From Lysobacterales bacterium (GTDB lineage: Bacteria; Pseudomonadota; Gammaproteobacteria; Steroidobacterales; Steroidobacteraceae): a stretch of DNA of 37,923 nt. Numbering within the stretch: the first letter of the stretch is position 1; each line of letters starts with the position of its first letter. The stretch is taken from contig RPQJ01000023.1 in assembly GCA_003819815.1 (NCBI GenBank), forward strand, positions 1-37,923. Reading direction: 5' to 3'. Made by a program: the position numbers and the translations under genes. This document shows, piece by piece, positions 1-8,867 of the stretch. The notes under the pieces were generated by a model. That model had not been told where the DNA came from. It saw nothing but the letters and a program-made list of their open reading frames with translations, and did not search any database.

Positions 1-2
1 CG

Positions 3-92
3 GGCGTGTACCCGCTCGCCGACGTCGCGCAAGCCGTCGCGGCCTCCCGGGCTGGCCGCGTCGCGGGCAAGCTCGTCATCAGGATCGCCTGA
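3..92 (+). CDS. C-terminus of a zinc-type/quinone oxidoreductase (MDR family), partial
   Basis: Only the last 29 codons are present; the gene starts left of the window. The frame ends with PLADVAQAVAASRAGRVAGK followed by a short hydrophobic strand and a TGA. This matches the usual tail of medium-chain dehydrogenases/reductases such as NADPH:quinone oxidoreductases, where a Pro-Leu-x-(D/E) turn and an Ala-rich helix lead into a Gly-Lys-(V/L)-V-(I/L) final strand. The catalytic and NADP-binding parts are outside the window, so the substrate cannot be given. Family assignment rests on this short tail only. Confidence 0.6.
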   Translation, partial: GVYPLADVAQAVAASRAGRVAGKLVIRIA

Positions 93-98
93 ACGACC

Positions 99-221
99 TC
101 AGGCGACGACCTGGATGTGGGAGACCGCGTAGGTCAGCGAACCCGCGGCCAGGACGAAGGCGACGGCAAGGCCGGCGAAGACGCGGACGACGTAGCTCGG
201 GCAGGCATTACGGACGAACAT
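99..221 (-). CDS. 40-residue single-span membrane protein
   Basis: The product starts MFVRNACPSYVVRVFAG and continues as one hydrophobic helix (about residues 13-33) before a short tail SHIQVVA. I chose the ATG at 221 because a good ribosome binding site (AGAGGAAAG) lies just upstream of it; the longer open frame reaching 380 has no such site and would add a charged, poorly conserved-looking stretch. A short basic N-terminus followed by one helix suggests an inner-membrane microprotein, though an uncleaved signal-like peptide is possible. No function can be assigned. It diverges from osmC across an AT-rich region with palindromes. Confidence 0.55.
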   Translation of the reverse strand: MFVRNACPSYVVRVFAGLAVAFVLAAGSLTYAVSHIQVVA

Positions 222-306
222 GGCTCTTTCCTCTTGCGGCGTGGACGGGTCGTGCGGCGACCCTGTGGACGCCAAGTTACGCCGGGCCATTGTCGGGATA
301 AACGCC

Positions 307-346
307 AATAATCGTATTATTCTTTTCCGATATTTCGAATAATCGG
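307..346. promoter_or_regulatory. AT-rich double palindrome between divergent small membrane gene and osmC
   Basis: AATAAT (307-312) and ATTATT (316-321) form a perfect 6-bp inverted repeat around CGT. Directly after it, CCGAT (327-331) and ATCGG (342-346) bracket a near-palindromic TTTCGAA core. The stretch stands out as AT-rich in a very GC-rich neighbourhood and sits about 70 bp upstream of the osmC start and about 85 bp upstream of the small divergent gene. A promoter with an operator for a dimeric regulator is the natural reading; the regulator is unknown. Confidence 0.4.
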
Positions 347-416
347 CCGGCTGCACCGCAGCGGAGCCTGCCTGTAGCATCGGGCCACCGGCATGCGCCG
401 GCAGGGGGAAGACGCG

Positions 417-842
417 ATGACGACACGAAAGGCCGAGGCCGTCTGGGCCGGCAACCTCAGGGAAGGCAAGGGTGAGCTCGCGCTCGAGAGCGGTGCGTTC
501 CGCGGGCCCTACACGTTCAAGGCGCGCTTCGAGCAGGGCAAGGAGACGAACCCCGAGGAACTCCTAGGCGCCGCGCACGCGGGCTGCTTCACGATGGCGC
601 TCACGGCCCTGCTGTCCCGCGAACAGATCGCGCCGACGGAGATCCGCACGACGGCGGCGGTGCACCTCGTGCAGAGCGGCGGCGGCTTCGTGATTCCGAA
701 GATCGAACTCACGACGAGGGCGCAGATCCCGGGCATCACGCCCGAGCGATTCGCGGCGCTCGCCGCGGACGCGAAGGTGAACTGCCCCGTATCGAAGGTG
801 CTCGCGGGCGCCGAGATCACGCTCGACGCCGCGCTAGTCTGA
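417..842 (+). CDS. osmC: OsmC family peroxiredoxin
   Basis: This 141-residue protein is of the OsmC/Ohr superfamily, thiol peroxidases that reduce organic hydroperoxides in the cytoplasm using two cysteines. Both are present: C57 in HAGCFTMAL and C123 in KVNCPVSK; the pattern NPEELLGAAHAGC is typical of OsmC rather than Ohr, and the length fits. The start at 417 (MTTRKAEAVW) is preceded by GGGGGAAG; an upstream in-frame ATG at 393 would put the binding site inside the gene. Its end overlaps by 9 nt, tail to tail, with the acyl-CoA ligase fusion gene. The upstream palindromes at 307-346 may control it in response to peroxide or osmotic stress, which is inference. Confidence 0.9.
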   Translation: MTTRKAEAVWAGNLREGKGELALESGAFRGPYTFKARFEQGKETNPEELLGAAHAGCFTMALTALLSREQIAPTEIRTTAAVHLVQSGGGFVIPKIELTTRAQIPGITPERFAALAADAKVNCPVSKVLAGAEITLDAALV

Positions 843-3524
843 GCGCTGCAGGGCGAGCGTCATCTGCACGAGCTCCGGATCGTCGGGGTCCGTGCGGGTC
901 TGGAAGCCGAGCCGGCGCGACAGCTCGATCATCCGGTTGTTCTCGCGCAGCGTGACCCCGGTCATCGTCTTCAGGCGGCGCGCGCGCGCGGCGTCGATCA
1001 GGTGCGAGAAGATGCGCCTCGCGAGGCCCTTGCCCTGCCACTCGTCGGCGACCACGATCGCGAACTCGCAGGTTTCCTCGTCGGGGAGCGTGGTGTAGCG
1101 CACGACGCCCACCTGCTTCTCGCCCGCGGGCGTCTCGACGACCGCAATGAGCGCGAGCTCGCGGTCGTAGTCGATCTGCGTGAAGCCCGAGAGCATCTCC
1201 GGGGTCAGGTCGCGCAGGCCGAACATGAAGCGCATGAACTTCGACTGCTCCGAAAGCGCGTGCACGAAGTCGCGCTCGATCTCGGCGTCTTCGGGGCGGA
1301 TCGGGCGGACCGTGACGCGCACTCCTCCCGGCAGCGTCAACTCCGTCCTGAGTGCGCTCGGGTACGGGTGGATCGCCATGTGCTCGTAGGGCCGGGGCGC
1401 CGGGGGCGTCCTCAGCACGCCGATGCGGGCGTCGACGACGATCGCGCCCTTCTCCGTGACGATCAGCGGGTTCAGGTCCATTGCGCCGACGCCCGGCAGC
1501 TCGCAGACCATCTCCGAGACGCGCAGGAGGATCTCCTCGACCGCCGCCTCGTCGGCCGCCGGCGCGCCGCGCAGCGGCTTGAGCGCCTGGCCGGCGCGCG
1601 TGCGGCGTATGAGGTCCTTGACGAGGAACGCGTTCAGGGGCGGCAGCGCGACGGCGCTGTCGCGGATCACCTCGACCAGGATGCCGCCGAGCCCGAAGCT
1701 GATCGCCGGGCCGAACACCGGGTCGCGCACGACGCCGACCATGAGCTCGCGGCGGTTCTGCTCGCGGTACATCGCCTCGATCAGCACGCCCTGCAGCTCC
1801 GCGTCCGGGCGGGCGCGCGACGCATCCGCGATCATGCGGTCGTAGGCGTCGCGGACCTTGCGGGGATCGGTCAGGTTGAGCCGCACTCCGCCGACGTCGG
1901 TCTTGTGGGCGATGTCGGGCGAGAGGATCTTCATCGCCACCGGGAAGCCCACCTCGCGTGCCCGCTGCACGGCCTCGGCGGGCGAGTGCGCAGGCAGGCT
2001 GCGCACCACCGGGATGCCGAACGCCTCGAGCACCGACTTCGACTCCGCCGGATTCAGCCAGTCGCGGTCGGCCGCGAGCGCCGCGTCGATGATGGCCTGC
2101 GCCCGTACGCGATCGGGCGGCGCCGACAGCTCGAGTGGCTCGGGCGCCTGCAGCAGCAGCTGCTGGTTGGAGGCGTACAGCGCGAGCGCCGCGACCGCGT
2201 CCACCGCGGTCTCGGGGCGCACGTAGTTCGGTATCCGCGCCGCCGCGAACCGGGAGCGGCACGGCTCGACGGCCTCGCCGCCCATCCAGCAAACGAACAG
2301 CGGCTTGCGGCCCGGCTTCGGCATCTCGATGAGCGACGCGGCGATCGCGTCGGGGTCCGTGAGCGCGTGGGGGACCAGCACCGCGAGCAGCGCGTCGACG
2401 CCAGGGTCCTCGAGGCAGACCCGCGCCGCCGCGGCGAACTGCGCACCGTCCACGTCCGGCCGCACGTAGACGGGGTTGCCGCGCCGCACGGCAGGCGGCA
2501 GCTGTGCGTCGAGCTTCGCGAGCGCCTCGGGCCCGAGCTCCGCGATCTGCAGCGCGCGGTCGCGTGCGCGGTCGGCCGCGATGAGCCCCGGGCCGCCGGC
2601 GTTCGAGACGATGGCGAGCCTCCGGCCGCGCACGCGGACGCCGGCGCCGAGCGTCGCGGCCGCGGTGTAGAGCTCGGAGAAGTCGCGGATGCGCAGCACG
2701 CCTGCGCGGCGCATCGCGGCATCGAACACGTCGTCGCCGCCGACGAGCGAGCCCGTGTGGAACGCCTCGTCGCCGATGCCCTCCGGGTGGCGGCCGGCCT
2801 TCATGACGACCACGGGCTTCACGCGCGCCGCGGCCCTGAGTGCGCTCATGAAGCGTCGCGCACGCTCGATGCCCTCGACGTACAGCATGATGCTGTCCGT
2901 GGCGGGGTCGCGCGTCAGGTAGTCGAGGATCTCGCCGAGCTCGACGTCGCTGCCGATGCCGGTCGAGATCACCGTCGAGAAGCCGACGTGCCGGGGCCGC
3001 GCCCAGTCGAGGAGCGCGGCGCACAGCGCGCCCGACTGCGACACGAGCGCAAGCCGGCCCTTGTCGGGACGCGTCGGCGCACAGGTCGCGTTGAGCCCGG
3101 TGTCGGTGCGGATCACGCCGAGGCTGTTCGGCCCGAGGAACCGCAGCCCGTACAGGCGGGCCGTGCGCAGCAGTTCCTCCTCGAGGCGGGCGCCTTCGGG
3201 CCCGCCCTCGCGGAATCCGGCCGACACGATGATTGCGGCGCGCACGCCCTTGCGGCCGCACTCGTCGACGACGCCCGGCACCGTGTGCGCAGGCGTGAGG
3301 ATCACCGCGACGTCCGGCACGACCGGCAGGTCGAGCACGCTCGGGTAGACCGTGTGCCCGCGCAGGCTGGTGCGGCGCGGGTGGACGTAGTACACGGCCC
3401 CGCCGAACCCGCCCTCGGCCAGGTTGCGGCAGGTGATCTCGCCCAGAGACCCCTTCGAATCGCTGGCTCCCACCACGACGATCGAGGCGGGCTTGAAGAG
3501 GGCGGCGACGCGCTTGGCGGTCAC
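834..3524 (-). CDS. Acyl-CoA synthetase (NDP-forming) fused to a GNAT acetyltransferase (Pat-like)
   Basis: The protein has about 896 residues. In order it shows a CoA-binding Rossmann domain (about 1-130, KPASIVVVGASDSKG), succinyl-CoA-ligase-like flavodoxin domains (about 150-430, with a His in FHTGSLVGGDD at the place of the phospho-histidine of ADP-forming acetyl-CoA synthetases), an ATP-grasp domain (about 465-690, GFPVAMKILSPDIAHKTDVG), and a C-terminal GNAT domain (about 715-880) with the acetyl-CoA loop EWQGKGLARR. This is the layout of Salmonella Pat/YfiQ, which acetylates and inactivates AMP-forming acyl-CoA synthetases. I chose the GTG at 3524 because family members begin just before the Lys-Pro-x-S-(I/V) strand; an in-frame ATG at 3596 would add 24 atypical residues. 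A PrpE-type target lies elsewhere in the window. Ligase activity cannot be excluded because the His is kept. Confidence 0.88.
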   Translation of the reverse strand: MTAKRVAALFKPASIVVVGASDSKGSLGEITCRNLAEGGFGGAVYYVHPRRTSLRGHTVYPSVLDLPVVPDVAVILTPAHTVPGVVDECGRKGVRAAIIVSAGFREGGPEGARLEEELLRTARLYGLRFLGPNSLGVIRTDTGLNATCAPTRPDKGRLALVSQSGALCAALLDWARPRHVGFSTVISTGIGSDVELGEILDYLTRDPATDSIMLYVEGIERARRFMSALRAAARVKPVVVMKAGRHPEGIGDEAFHTGSLVGGDDVFDAAMRRAGVLRIRDFSELYTAAATLGAGVRVRGRRLAIVSNAGGPGLIAADRARDRALQIAELGPEALAKLDAQLPPAVRRGNPVYVRPDVDGAQFAAAARVCLEDPGVDALLAVLVPHALTDPDAIAASLIEMPKPGRKPLFVCWMGGEAVEPCRSRFAAARIPNYVRPETAVDAVAALALYASNQQLLLQAPEPLELSAPPDRVRAQAIIDAALAADRDWLNPAESKSVLEAFGIPVVRSLPAHSPAEAVQRAREVGFPVAMKILSPDIAHKTDVGGVRLNLTDPRKVRDAYDRMIADASRARPDAELQGVLIEAMYREQNRRELMVGVVRDPVFGPAISFGLGGILVEVIRDSAVALPPLNAFLVKDLIRRTRAGQALKPLRGAPAADEAAVEEILLRVSEMVCELPGVGAMDLNPLIVTEKGAIVVDARIGVLRTPPAPRPYEHMAIHPYPSALRTELTLPGGVRVTVRPIRPEDAEIERDFVHALSEQSKFMRFMFGLRDLTPEMLSGFTQIDYDRELALIAVVETPAGEKQVGVVRYTTLPDEETCEFAIVVADEWQGKGLARRIFSHLIDAARARRLKTMTGVTLRENNRMIELSRRLGFQTRTDPDDPELVQMTLALQRSD

Positions 3525-3561
3525 GAGACATCCGGAAAAGCGCCGATGACCCGGTGGATCG

Positions 3562-3586
3562 TATCGATATACTGTTTCATGTACAT
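3562..3586. promoter_or_regulatory. AT-rich divergent promoter region between ligase/acetyltransferase and deacetylase genes
   Basis: A short AT-rich island holds TATCGATA (3562-3569, palindrome), TATACT (3568-3573, a good -10 hexamer for the rightward gene) and ATGTACAT (3579-3586, palindrome). No convincing -35 is visible 16-18 bp upstream of TATACT. The position, about 30-50 bp from both divergent starts, suits a shared promoter region. Confidence 0.3.
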
Positions 3587-3613
3587 ACCGACTCACCGCA
3601 CGGTTCCATCCCC

Positions 3614-4537
3614 ATGTCCGTGGCCTTGATCACTCACCCGGCCTGCCGCCTGCACCAGATGGGCGACGGGCATCCGGAGCAGCCGGCGCGCCTCGACGCG
3701 ATCGAGGAGATGCTGCACGTGCGACAGCTGCACGACTTCCTGATGCATCACGAGGCGCCCCGCGCTTCGCTGGAGCAGCTCGCGCGGGTGCACCCGCGTC
3801 CGTACGTCGAGCGTCTGGGGGCCCTCGCCCCCTCCGAAGGGCTCGTGCGCGTCGACCCCGACACCGCGATGTGCCCGGACACGTTCGAAGCCGCGCTCCG
3901 CGCAGCGGGCGCGAACGTGCTTGCGACCGATCTCGTCATGCAGGGCGAGGTGCAGCGCGCGTTCTGCAACGTGCGTCCGCCCGGCCATCACGCGGAAAGG
4001 GCCGAGGCCATGGGCTTCTGCTTCTTCAACAACGTCGCCGTGGGGGCCGCGCACGCCCTCGACGTGTACGGCCTCGAGCGCGTCGCGGTCATCGACTTCG
4101 ACGTGCACCTCGGCAACGGCACGGAGGACGTGTTCCGCGGCGACCGCCGGGTGCTGATCTGCTCGAGCTACCAGTATCCGCTCTACCCGATGGGCAACCC
4201 GGTCTCCGTCCCCGGGCACGTCGTCAACTGTCCACTGCCGCCCGGCAGCGGCGGCGAGGCGTTCCGGCGCGCGGTGATCGAAAGCTGGCTGCCCGAGCTC
4301 GAGGCTTTCCGGCCGCAGATGGTGTTCGTCTCCGCCGGTTTCGACGCGCACGCGGCCGACGACATGGCGGAGCTGCGTCTCTCGACCGCCGACTACGGCT
4401 GGATCACCGACGTCATCTGCGACGTGGCCAACCGCCACGGCCACGGCCGCGTGGTCTCGACCCTCGAGGGCGGCTACGACCTGCACGCGCTGGCTGCGAG
4501 CGCCGCGACGCACATCGACCGGCTCATGGCCGGTTGA
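3614..4537 (+). CDS. Histone deacetylase family protein (class II type amidohydrolase)
   Basis: The 307-residue product begins MSVALITHPACRLHQMGDGH, the normal start of bacterial class II HDAC-like enzymes, so I use the ATG at 3614 although no strong binding site precedes it. Active-site elements are visible: the His pair H125/H126 in RPPGHHAERAEAMGFCFFNN, zinc ligands D163 and H165 in DFDVHLGNGTED, D244 in SAGFDAH, and the transition-state Tyr Y288 in LEGGYD. The family removes acyl groups from lysines, polyamines or other amides; substrate cannot be told from sequence. The residue after H165 is Leu where His is usual. It is divergent from the Pat-like acetyltransferase, suggesting opposite actions on the same acyl-lysines, and lies 25 nt ahead of an ABC exporter. 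Confidence 0.88.
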   Translation: MSVALITHPACRLHQMGDGHPEQPARLDAIEEMLHVRQLHDFLMHHEAPRASLEQLARVHPRPYVERLGALAPSEGLVRVDPDTAMCPDTFEAALRAAGANVLATDLVMQGEVQRAFCNVRPPGHHAERAEAMGFCFFNNVAVGAAHALDVYGLERVAVIDFDVHLGNGTEDVFRGDRRVLICSSYQYPLYPMGNPVSVPGHVVNCPLPPGSGGEAFRRAVIESWLPELEAFRPQMVFVSAGFDAHAADDMAELRLSTADYGWITDVICDVANRHGHGRVVSTLEGGYDLHALAASAATHIDRLMAG

Positions 4538-4562
4538 GCCCGGCCCGGCCCGGTAGGCAGCC

Positions 4563-5272
<710 letters not shown>

Positions 5273-5276
<4 letters not shown>

Positions 5277-7639
5277 CGGGCGCGCTGCACCGCAAGCTCT
5301 ACCGCGACCTCTGGCGGCTGCGCGGACAGGTGCTCGCGATCGCCCTCGTGATGGCGTCGGGCGTCGGCGTGCTCGTGATGGCGCTCACGACGGTCGAGTC
5401 GCTCGAGGAAACGGCCGTCGCCTACTACGAGCGGAACCGCTTCGCCGACGTGTTCGCGCAGGTCGAGCGGGCGCCCGAGCACCTCGCCGCGCGGCTGCGG
5501 CAGATTCCGGGCGTGCAGGCCGTCGAGACGCGCGTGGTGCGCACGGCCGTGCTCGACGTCGAGGGTTTCGAGGAACCGGTGATCGGCCAGCTCGTCTCGC
5601 TGCCCGAGGGCGAGGCGCTCCGCCTCAACCGCCTGACGCTGCGACAGGGCCGGCTGCCGCGCGCCGCCGCGCCCGACGAGGTGGTGCTGCTCGAGCCCTT
5701 CGCGAAGGCGCACGGGCTCGACCCCGGCGACCGGCTGCGCGCCGTCGTGAACGGCCGCTGGCGCGAGCTCACCGTGGTCGGCATCGCGCTGTCGCCCGAG
5801 TTCGTCTATGCGATCGGGCCGGGCTCGCTGATGCCCGACAACCGCCGCTACGGCATCGTGTGGCTCGGCCACGAGGCGCTGCAGGCGGCGTACGACCTCG
5901 ACGGCGCGTTCAATCACGCGAGCCTCTCGCTGCTCCGCGGCACCGACCCGGCTGCCGTGGTCGACCGCGTCGACCGGCTGCTCGAGGGCTACGGCGGGAC
6001 CGGCGCCTATGCCCGGGCGGACCAGCTCTCGAACTGGTTCCTGATGAGCGAGATCGACCAGCAGCGCACGCTCTCGACGATCCTGCCGACGATCTTCCTC
6101 GCGGTCGCGGCGTTCCTCACGCACATGGTGCTCGGGCGGCTGATCGCGGTGGAGCGCAGCGAAATCGGCCTCCTGAAGGCATTCGGCTACCGCAATCGCG
6201 ACATCGCGCTGCACTACGTTCGCTTCGCGCTCGGCATCGGCCTCGTCGGCGTGCTGCTCGGCTGGTTCCTCGGCTACTGGCTCGGGCTCTACAACACGCG
6301 CGTCTACGCCGAGTTCTACCACTTCCCGTTCCTGCTGTTCCGCCCCGGGCCGCAGGCCTTTCTCGCCGCAGGCGCGATCAGCCTCGGAGCCGCGCTGCTC
6401 GGCGCGCTCGGCGCCGTACGCGAGGCCGCGGCGCTGCCGCCTGCGGAAGCGATGCGCCCCCCGGCGCCGCCGATGTTCCGTCGGGGCACCCTGGGCCGCA
6501 GCGGGATCGCGAACCGGCTCGACCAGCCGACGCGCATCCTGCTGCGCCAGGTGATCCGCTGGCCCGGCCGGTCGTTCATCACGACGGCCGGCATCGCGAT
6601 GGCGGTGGCCGTGCTCGTCGTCGCGATGCAGTGGCTCGACGCGATCGAACACATGATCGACGTGTACTTCCTGCAGGCGCAGCAGCAGGACGTGAGCGTC
6701 GGCCTCGCCGAGGCGCGGTCCGGGGAGATCGAGCGCGACCTCGCGCGGCTGCCCGGCGTGATCGCGACGGAGCCCATGCGCAGCGTGCCCGCGAAGCTGC
6801 GGCACGGCTGGCGCGAGGAGCGCGAGGCCCTGCAGGGACTGCCGGCCCGCCAGCAGCTCTACCGGGTCTACGACGCGGAGGGCCGGGCGCTCGAGCTACC
6901 GCCCGACGGGCTCGTGATCTCGACGATGCTCGCGAAGTTGCTCGACGTGCGGGTCGGCGACGCGATCACGGTCGAGGTCCTCGAGGGACGGCGCCCGGTG
7001 TTCGACGTGCCGGTCGTCGCGACGTTCGAGACCTACATCGGCTCGCCCGCCTACATCGACATCCACGCCCTGAACCGGCTGATGCACGAGGGGTCGTCCG
7101 TGACGGGCGTGCACCTGCGCGTGGACGCCCTCGAGCGCGCCGCATTGTTCCGTGAGCTGAAGTCGCTGCCGCGCGTGAGCTCGGTGACGGTGAAGCAGGC
7201 GGCGGTGCAGACGTTCCGCGACACGATGGCCGAGACCATCACGATCTTCGTGTCGTTCTTCATCGTCTTCGCCTGCGCGCTCGCCTTCGGCGTCACGTAC
7301 AACGCGGCCCGCATCGCCCTGTCGGAGCGCGGGCGGGAGCTCGCCACGTTGAGGGTGCTCGGCTTCACGCGCGCCGAGATTTCCTACATCCTGCTCGGCG
7401 AGGTCGCGCTGCTCGCTTTCCTCGCGCTGCCGCTCGGCTGCCTCGCGGGCTACGCGCTTTCGACCCTGATCGTGGGCGCCTTCGAGACCGAGCTCTACCG
7501 CGTGCCGCTCGTCGTTCGCGCCTCGACCTACGGTTGGGCGATGCTGATCGGCGGCCTCGCGACCGCGGTGTCCGCGTTCCTCGTCCGGCGCCGTGTCGAT
7601 CGCCTCGATCTGATCGCGGTGCTGAAGACCCGGGAGTAA
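5273..7639 (+). CDS. ABC transporter permease with two FtsX domains
   Basis: The 788-residue inner-membrane protein starts with a transmembrane helix ([19 protein letters not shown]), then a large periplasmic MacB-like domain, then a bundle of three helices near 270-400 ([19 protein letters not shown] onward). The same pattern repeats in the second half: a helix near [20 protein letters not shown], a periplasmic domain, and three final helices ending [38 protein letters not shown] and [20 protein letters not shown] are the coupling-helix motifs of the two FtsX domains. The start is a GTG overlapping the ATPase stop; a second GTG 3 nt earlier is equally possible. The duplicated layout is that of lipoprotein or lipid exporters such as the YbbP/LolE-like group rather than of MacB. 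Confidence 0.88.
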
Positions 7640-7642
7640 GCG

Positions 7643-8854
7643 ATGAGTCCTGCACTGAAGCGACTGACGTTCTGGGGCCCGCTCGCACTCGCGCTCGCCG
7701 TCGCGCTCGCATGGCTCTTCCGGCCGGCGGCGGTGCCCGTGGACCTCGCTGCAATCGCGCGCGGGCCACTGACCGTGACGATCAGCGACGAGGGCGAGAC
7801 GCGCGTGCGCGACCTGCACGTCGTCTCGGCGCCGGTCGCGGGCTATATGCGGCGCATCGAGCTCGATGCCGGCGACGCGATCGTCGCGAACTCCACGATC
7901 GTCGCCCGCATCGAGCCGGGCGATCCGGGCTTCCTCGACCAGCGCGGCAGCGCCGAGGCACGGGCGGCCGCCGACGCGGCGGCGGCCGCGCGAGGCCACG
8001 CCGACGCCCAGGTGCGGCGTGCAAGGGCCGAGCTCGACTTTGCGAAAGCGGAGCTCGAGCGGATGCGCACGCTCGCATCGAGCCGCACGGTCTCGGCGAA
8101 CGACCTCGACGCGGCCGAGCGCCGGGCGGGCGTCGCGGCCGCCGCGCTCGCGGAAGCGCAGGCCCAGCGTGCCGTGCGCGAATCGGAATACCGGGCGGCC
8201 GCTGCGCGCCTCATCGGACCGGAATCGACGCGGCCGCGCCGCACCGGCGCGGACGTCGTCGAAGTGCGCTCGCCCGTCGACGGAGCGGTGCTGCGGGTCG
8301 TGCACGACAGCGAGGGCGTGGTGGCGCTCGGCACGCCGCTCGTCGAGGTGGGAGACCCGGCCCGGCTCGAGATCGTCGTGGACCTGCTGTCGGCGGACGC
8401 GGTCCGGGTGCAGCCCGGGCAGCGCGTGCTGGTCGAATCGTGGGGCGGCGAGCGCCCGCTCGAGGCCGTGGTGCGGCGCGTCGAGCCGTTCGGCTACACG
8501 AAGGTCTCGGCCCTCGGCATCGAGGAGCAGCGCGTAAACGTCGTCATCGACCTGCGGGAGCCGCGCGAGGCCTGGCTGGCGCTCGGGCACGGGTACCGCG
8601 TCGAGCCCCGCATCGTGCTGTGGGAGTCGCAGGACGTGCTGCTCGTGCCGCTCTCGGCGCTGTTCCGCCAGGGCGGCGACTGGGCCGTGTTCGTCGAGCG
8701 CGGCGGCCGGGCCGAAATCCGTGTCGTCCAGATCGGGCACGACGACGGCCTCGTGGCCCAGGTGCTGTCGGGCCTCGAGGCCGGCGAGCAGGTCGTCCTC
8801 CACCCGGGAGACCGCGTGTCCCCGGGCGGCCGGATCGTCGAGCGGGGCGACTGA
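7643..8854 (+). CDS. Efflux adaptor, HlyD/membrane fusion protein family
   Basis: The 403-residue protein has an N-terminal membrane anchor (about 12-27, GPLALALAVALAWLF), a first beta-barrel and lipoyl half (ARGPLTVTISDEGETRVRD, VSAPVAGYMRRIELDAGD), a long Ala/Glu/Arg-rich helical hairpin (about 100-200), the second lipoyl half (VEVRSPVDGAVLRVVHDSEG) and a barrel ending LSGLEAGEQVVLHPGDRV, the usual tail of RND/MacA-type adaptors. GGGAG lies just ahead of the ATG, which follows the permease stop by 3 nt. It should bridge the permease to an outer-membrane channel. No TolC-like gene is in the window, so the channel must come from elsewhere. Convergent with the TonB receptor, 13 nt away. Confidence 0.9.
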   Translation: MSPALKRLTFWGPLALALAVALAWLFRPAAVPVDLAAIARGPLTVTISDEGETRVRDLHVVSAPVAGYMRRIELDAGDAIVANSTIVARIEPGDPGFLDQRGSAEARAAADAAAAARGHADAQVRRARAELDFAKAELERMRTLASSRTVSANDLDAAERRAGVAAAALAEAQAQRAVRESEYRAAAARLIGPESTRPRRTGADVVEVRSPVDGAVLRVVHDSEGVVALGTPLVEVGDPARLEIVVDLLSADAVRVQPGQRVLVESWGGERPLEAVVRRVEPFGYTKVSALGIEEQRVNVVIDLREPREAWLALGHGYRVEPRIVLWESQDVLLVPLSALFRQGGDWAVFVERGGRAEIRVVQIGHDDGLVAQVLSGLEAGEQVVLHPGDRVSPGGRIVERGD

Positions 8855-8867
8855 CGCGCCGCCTGCC

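Noticed and set aside
817-3531. Very long open frames opposite or out of frame with the acyl-CoA ligase fusion (about 900 codons)
   Set aside because: Their translations are Arg/Ala/Pro-rich strings without domain motifs, as expected in GC-rich DNA; the frame at 834-3524 has clear domains end to end.
7843-8334. Antisense open frames over the first membrane fusion protein gene
   Set aside because: Ser/Arg/Thr-rich shadow translations with no start signal; the sense frame has all adaptor motifs.
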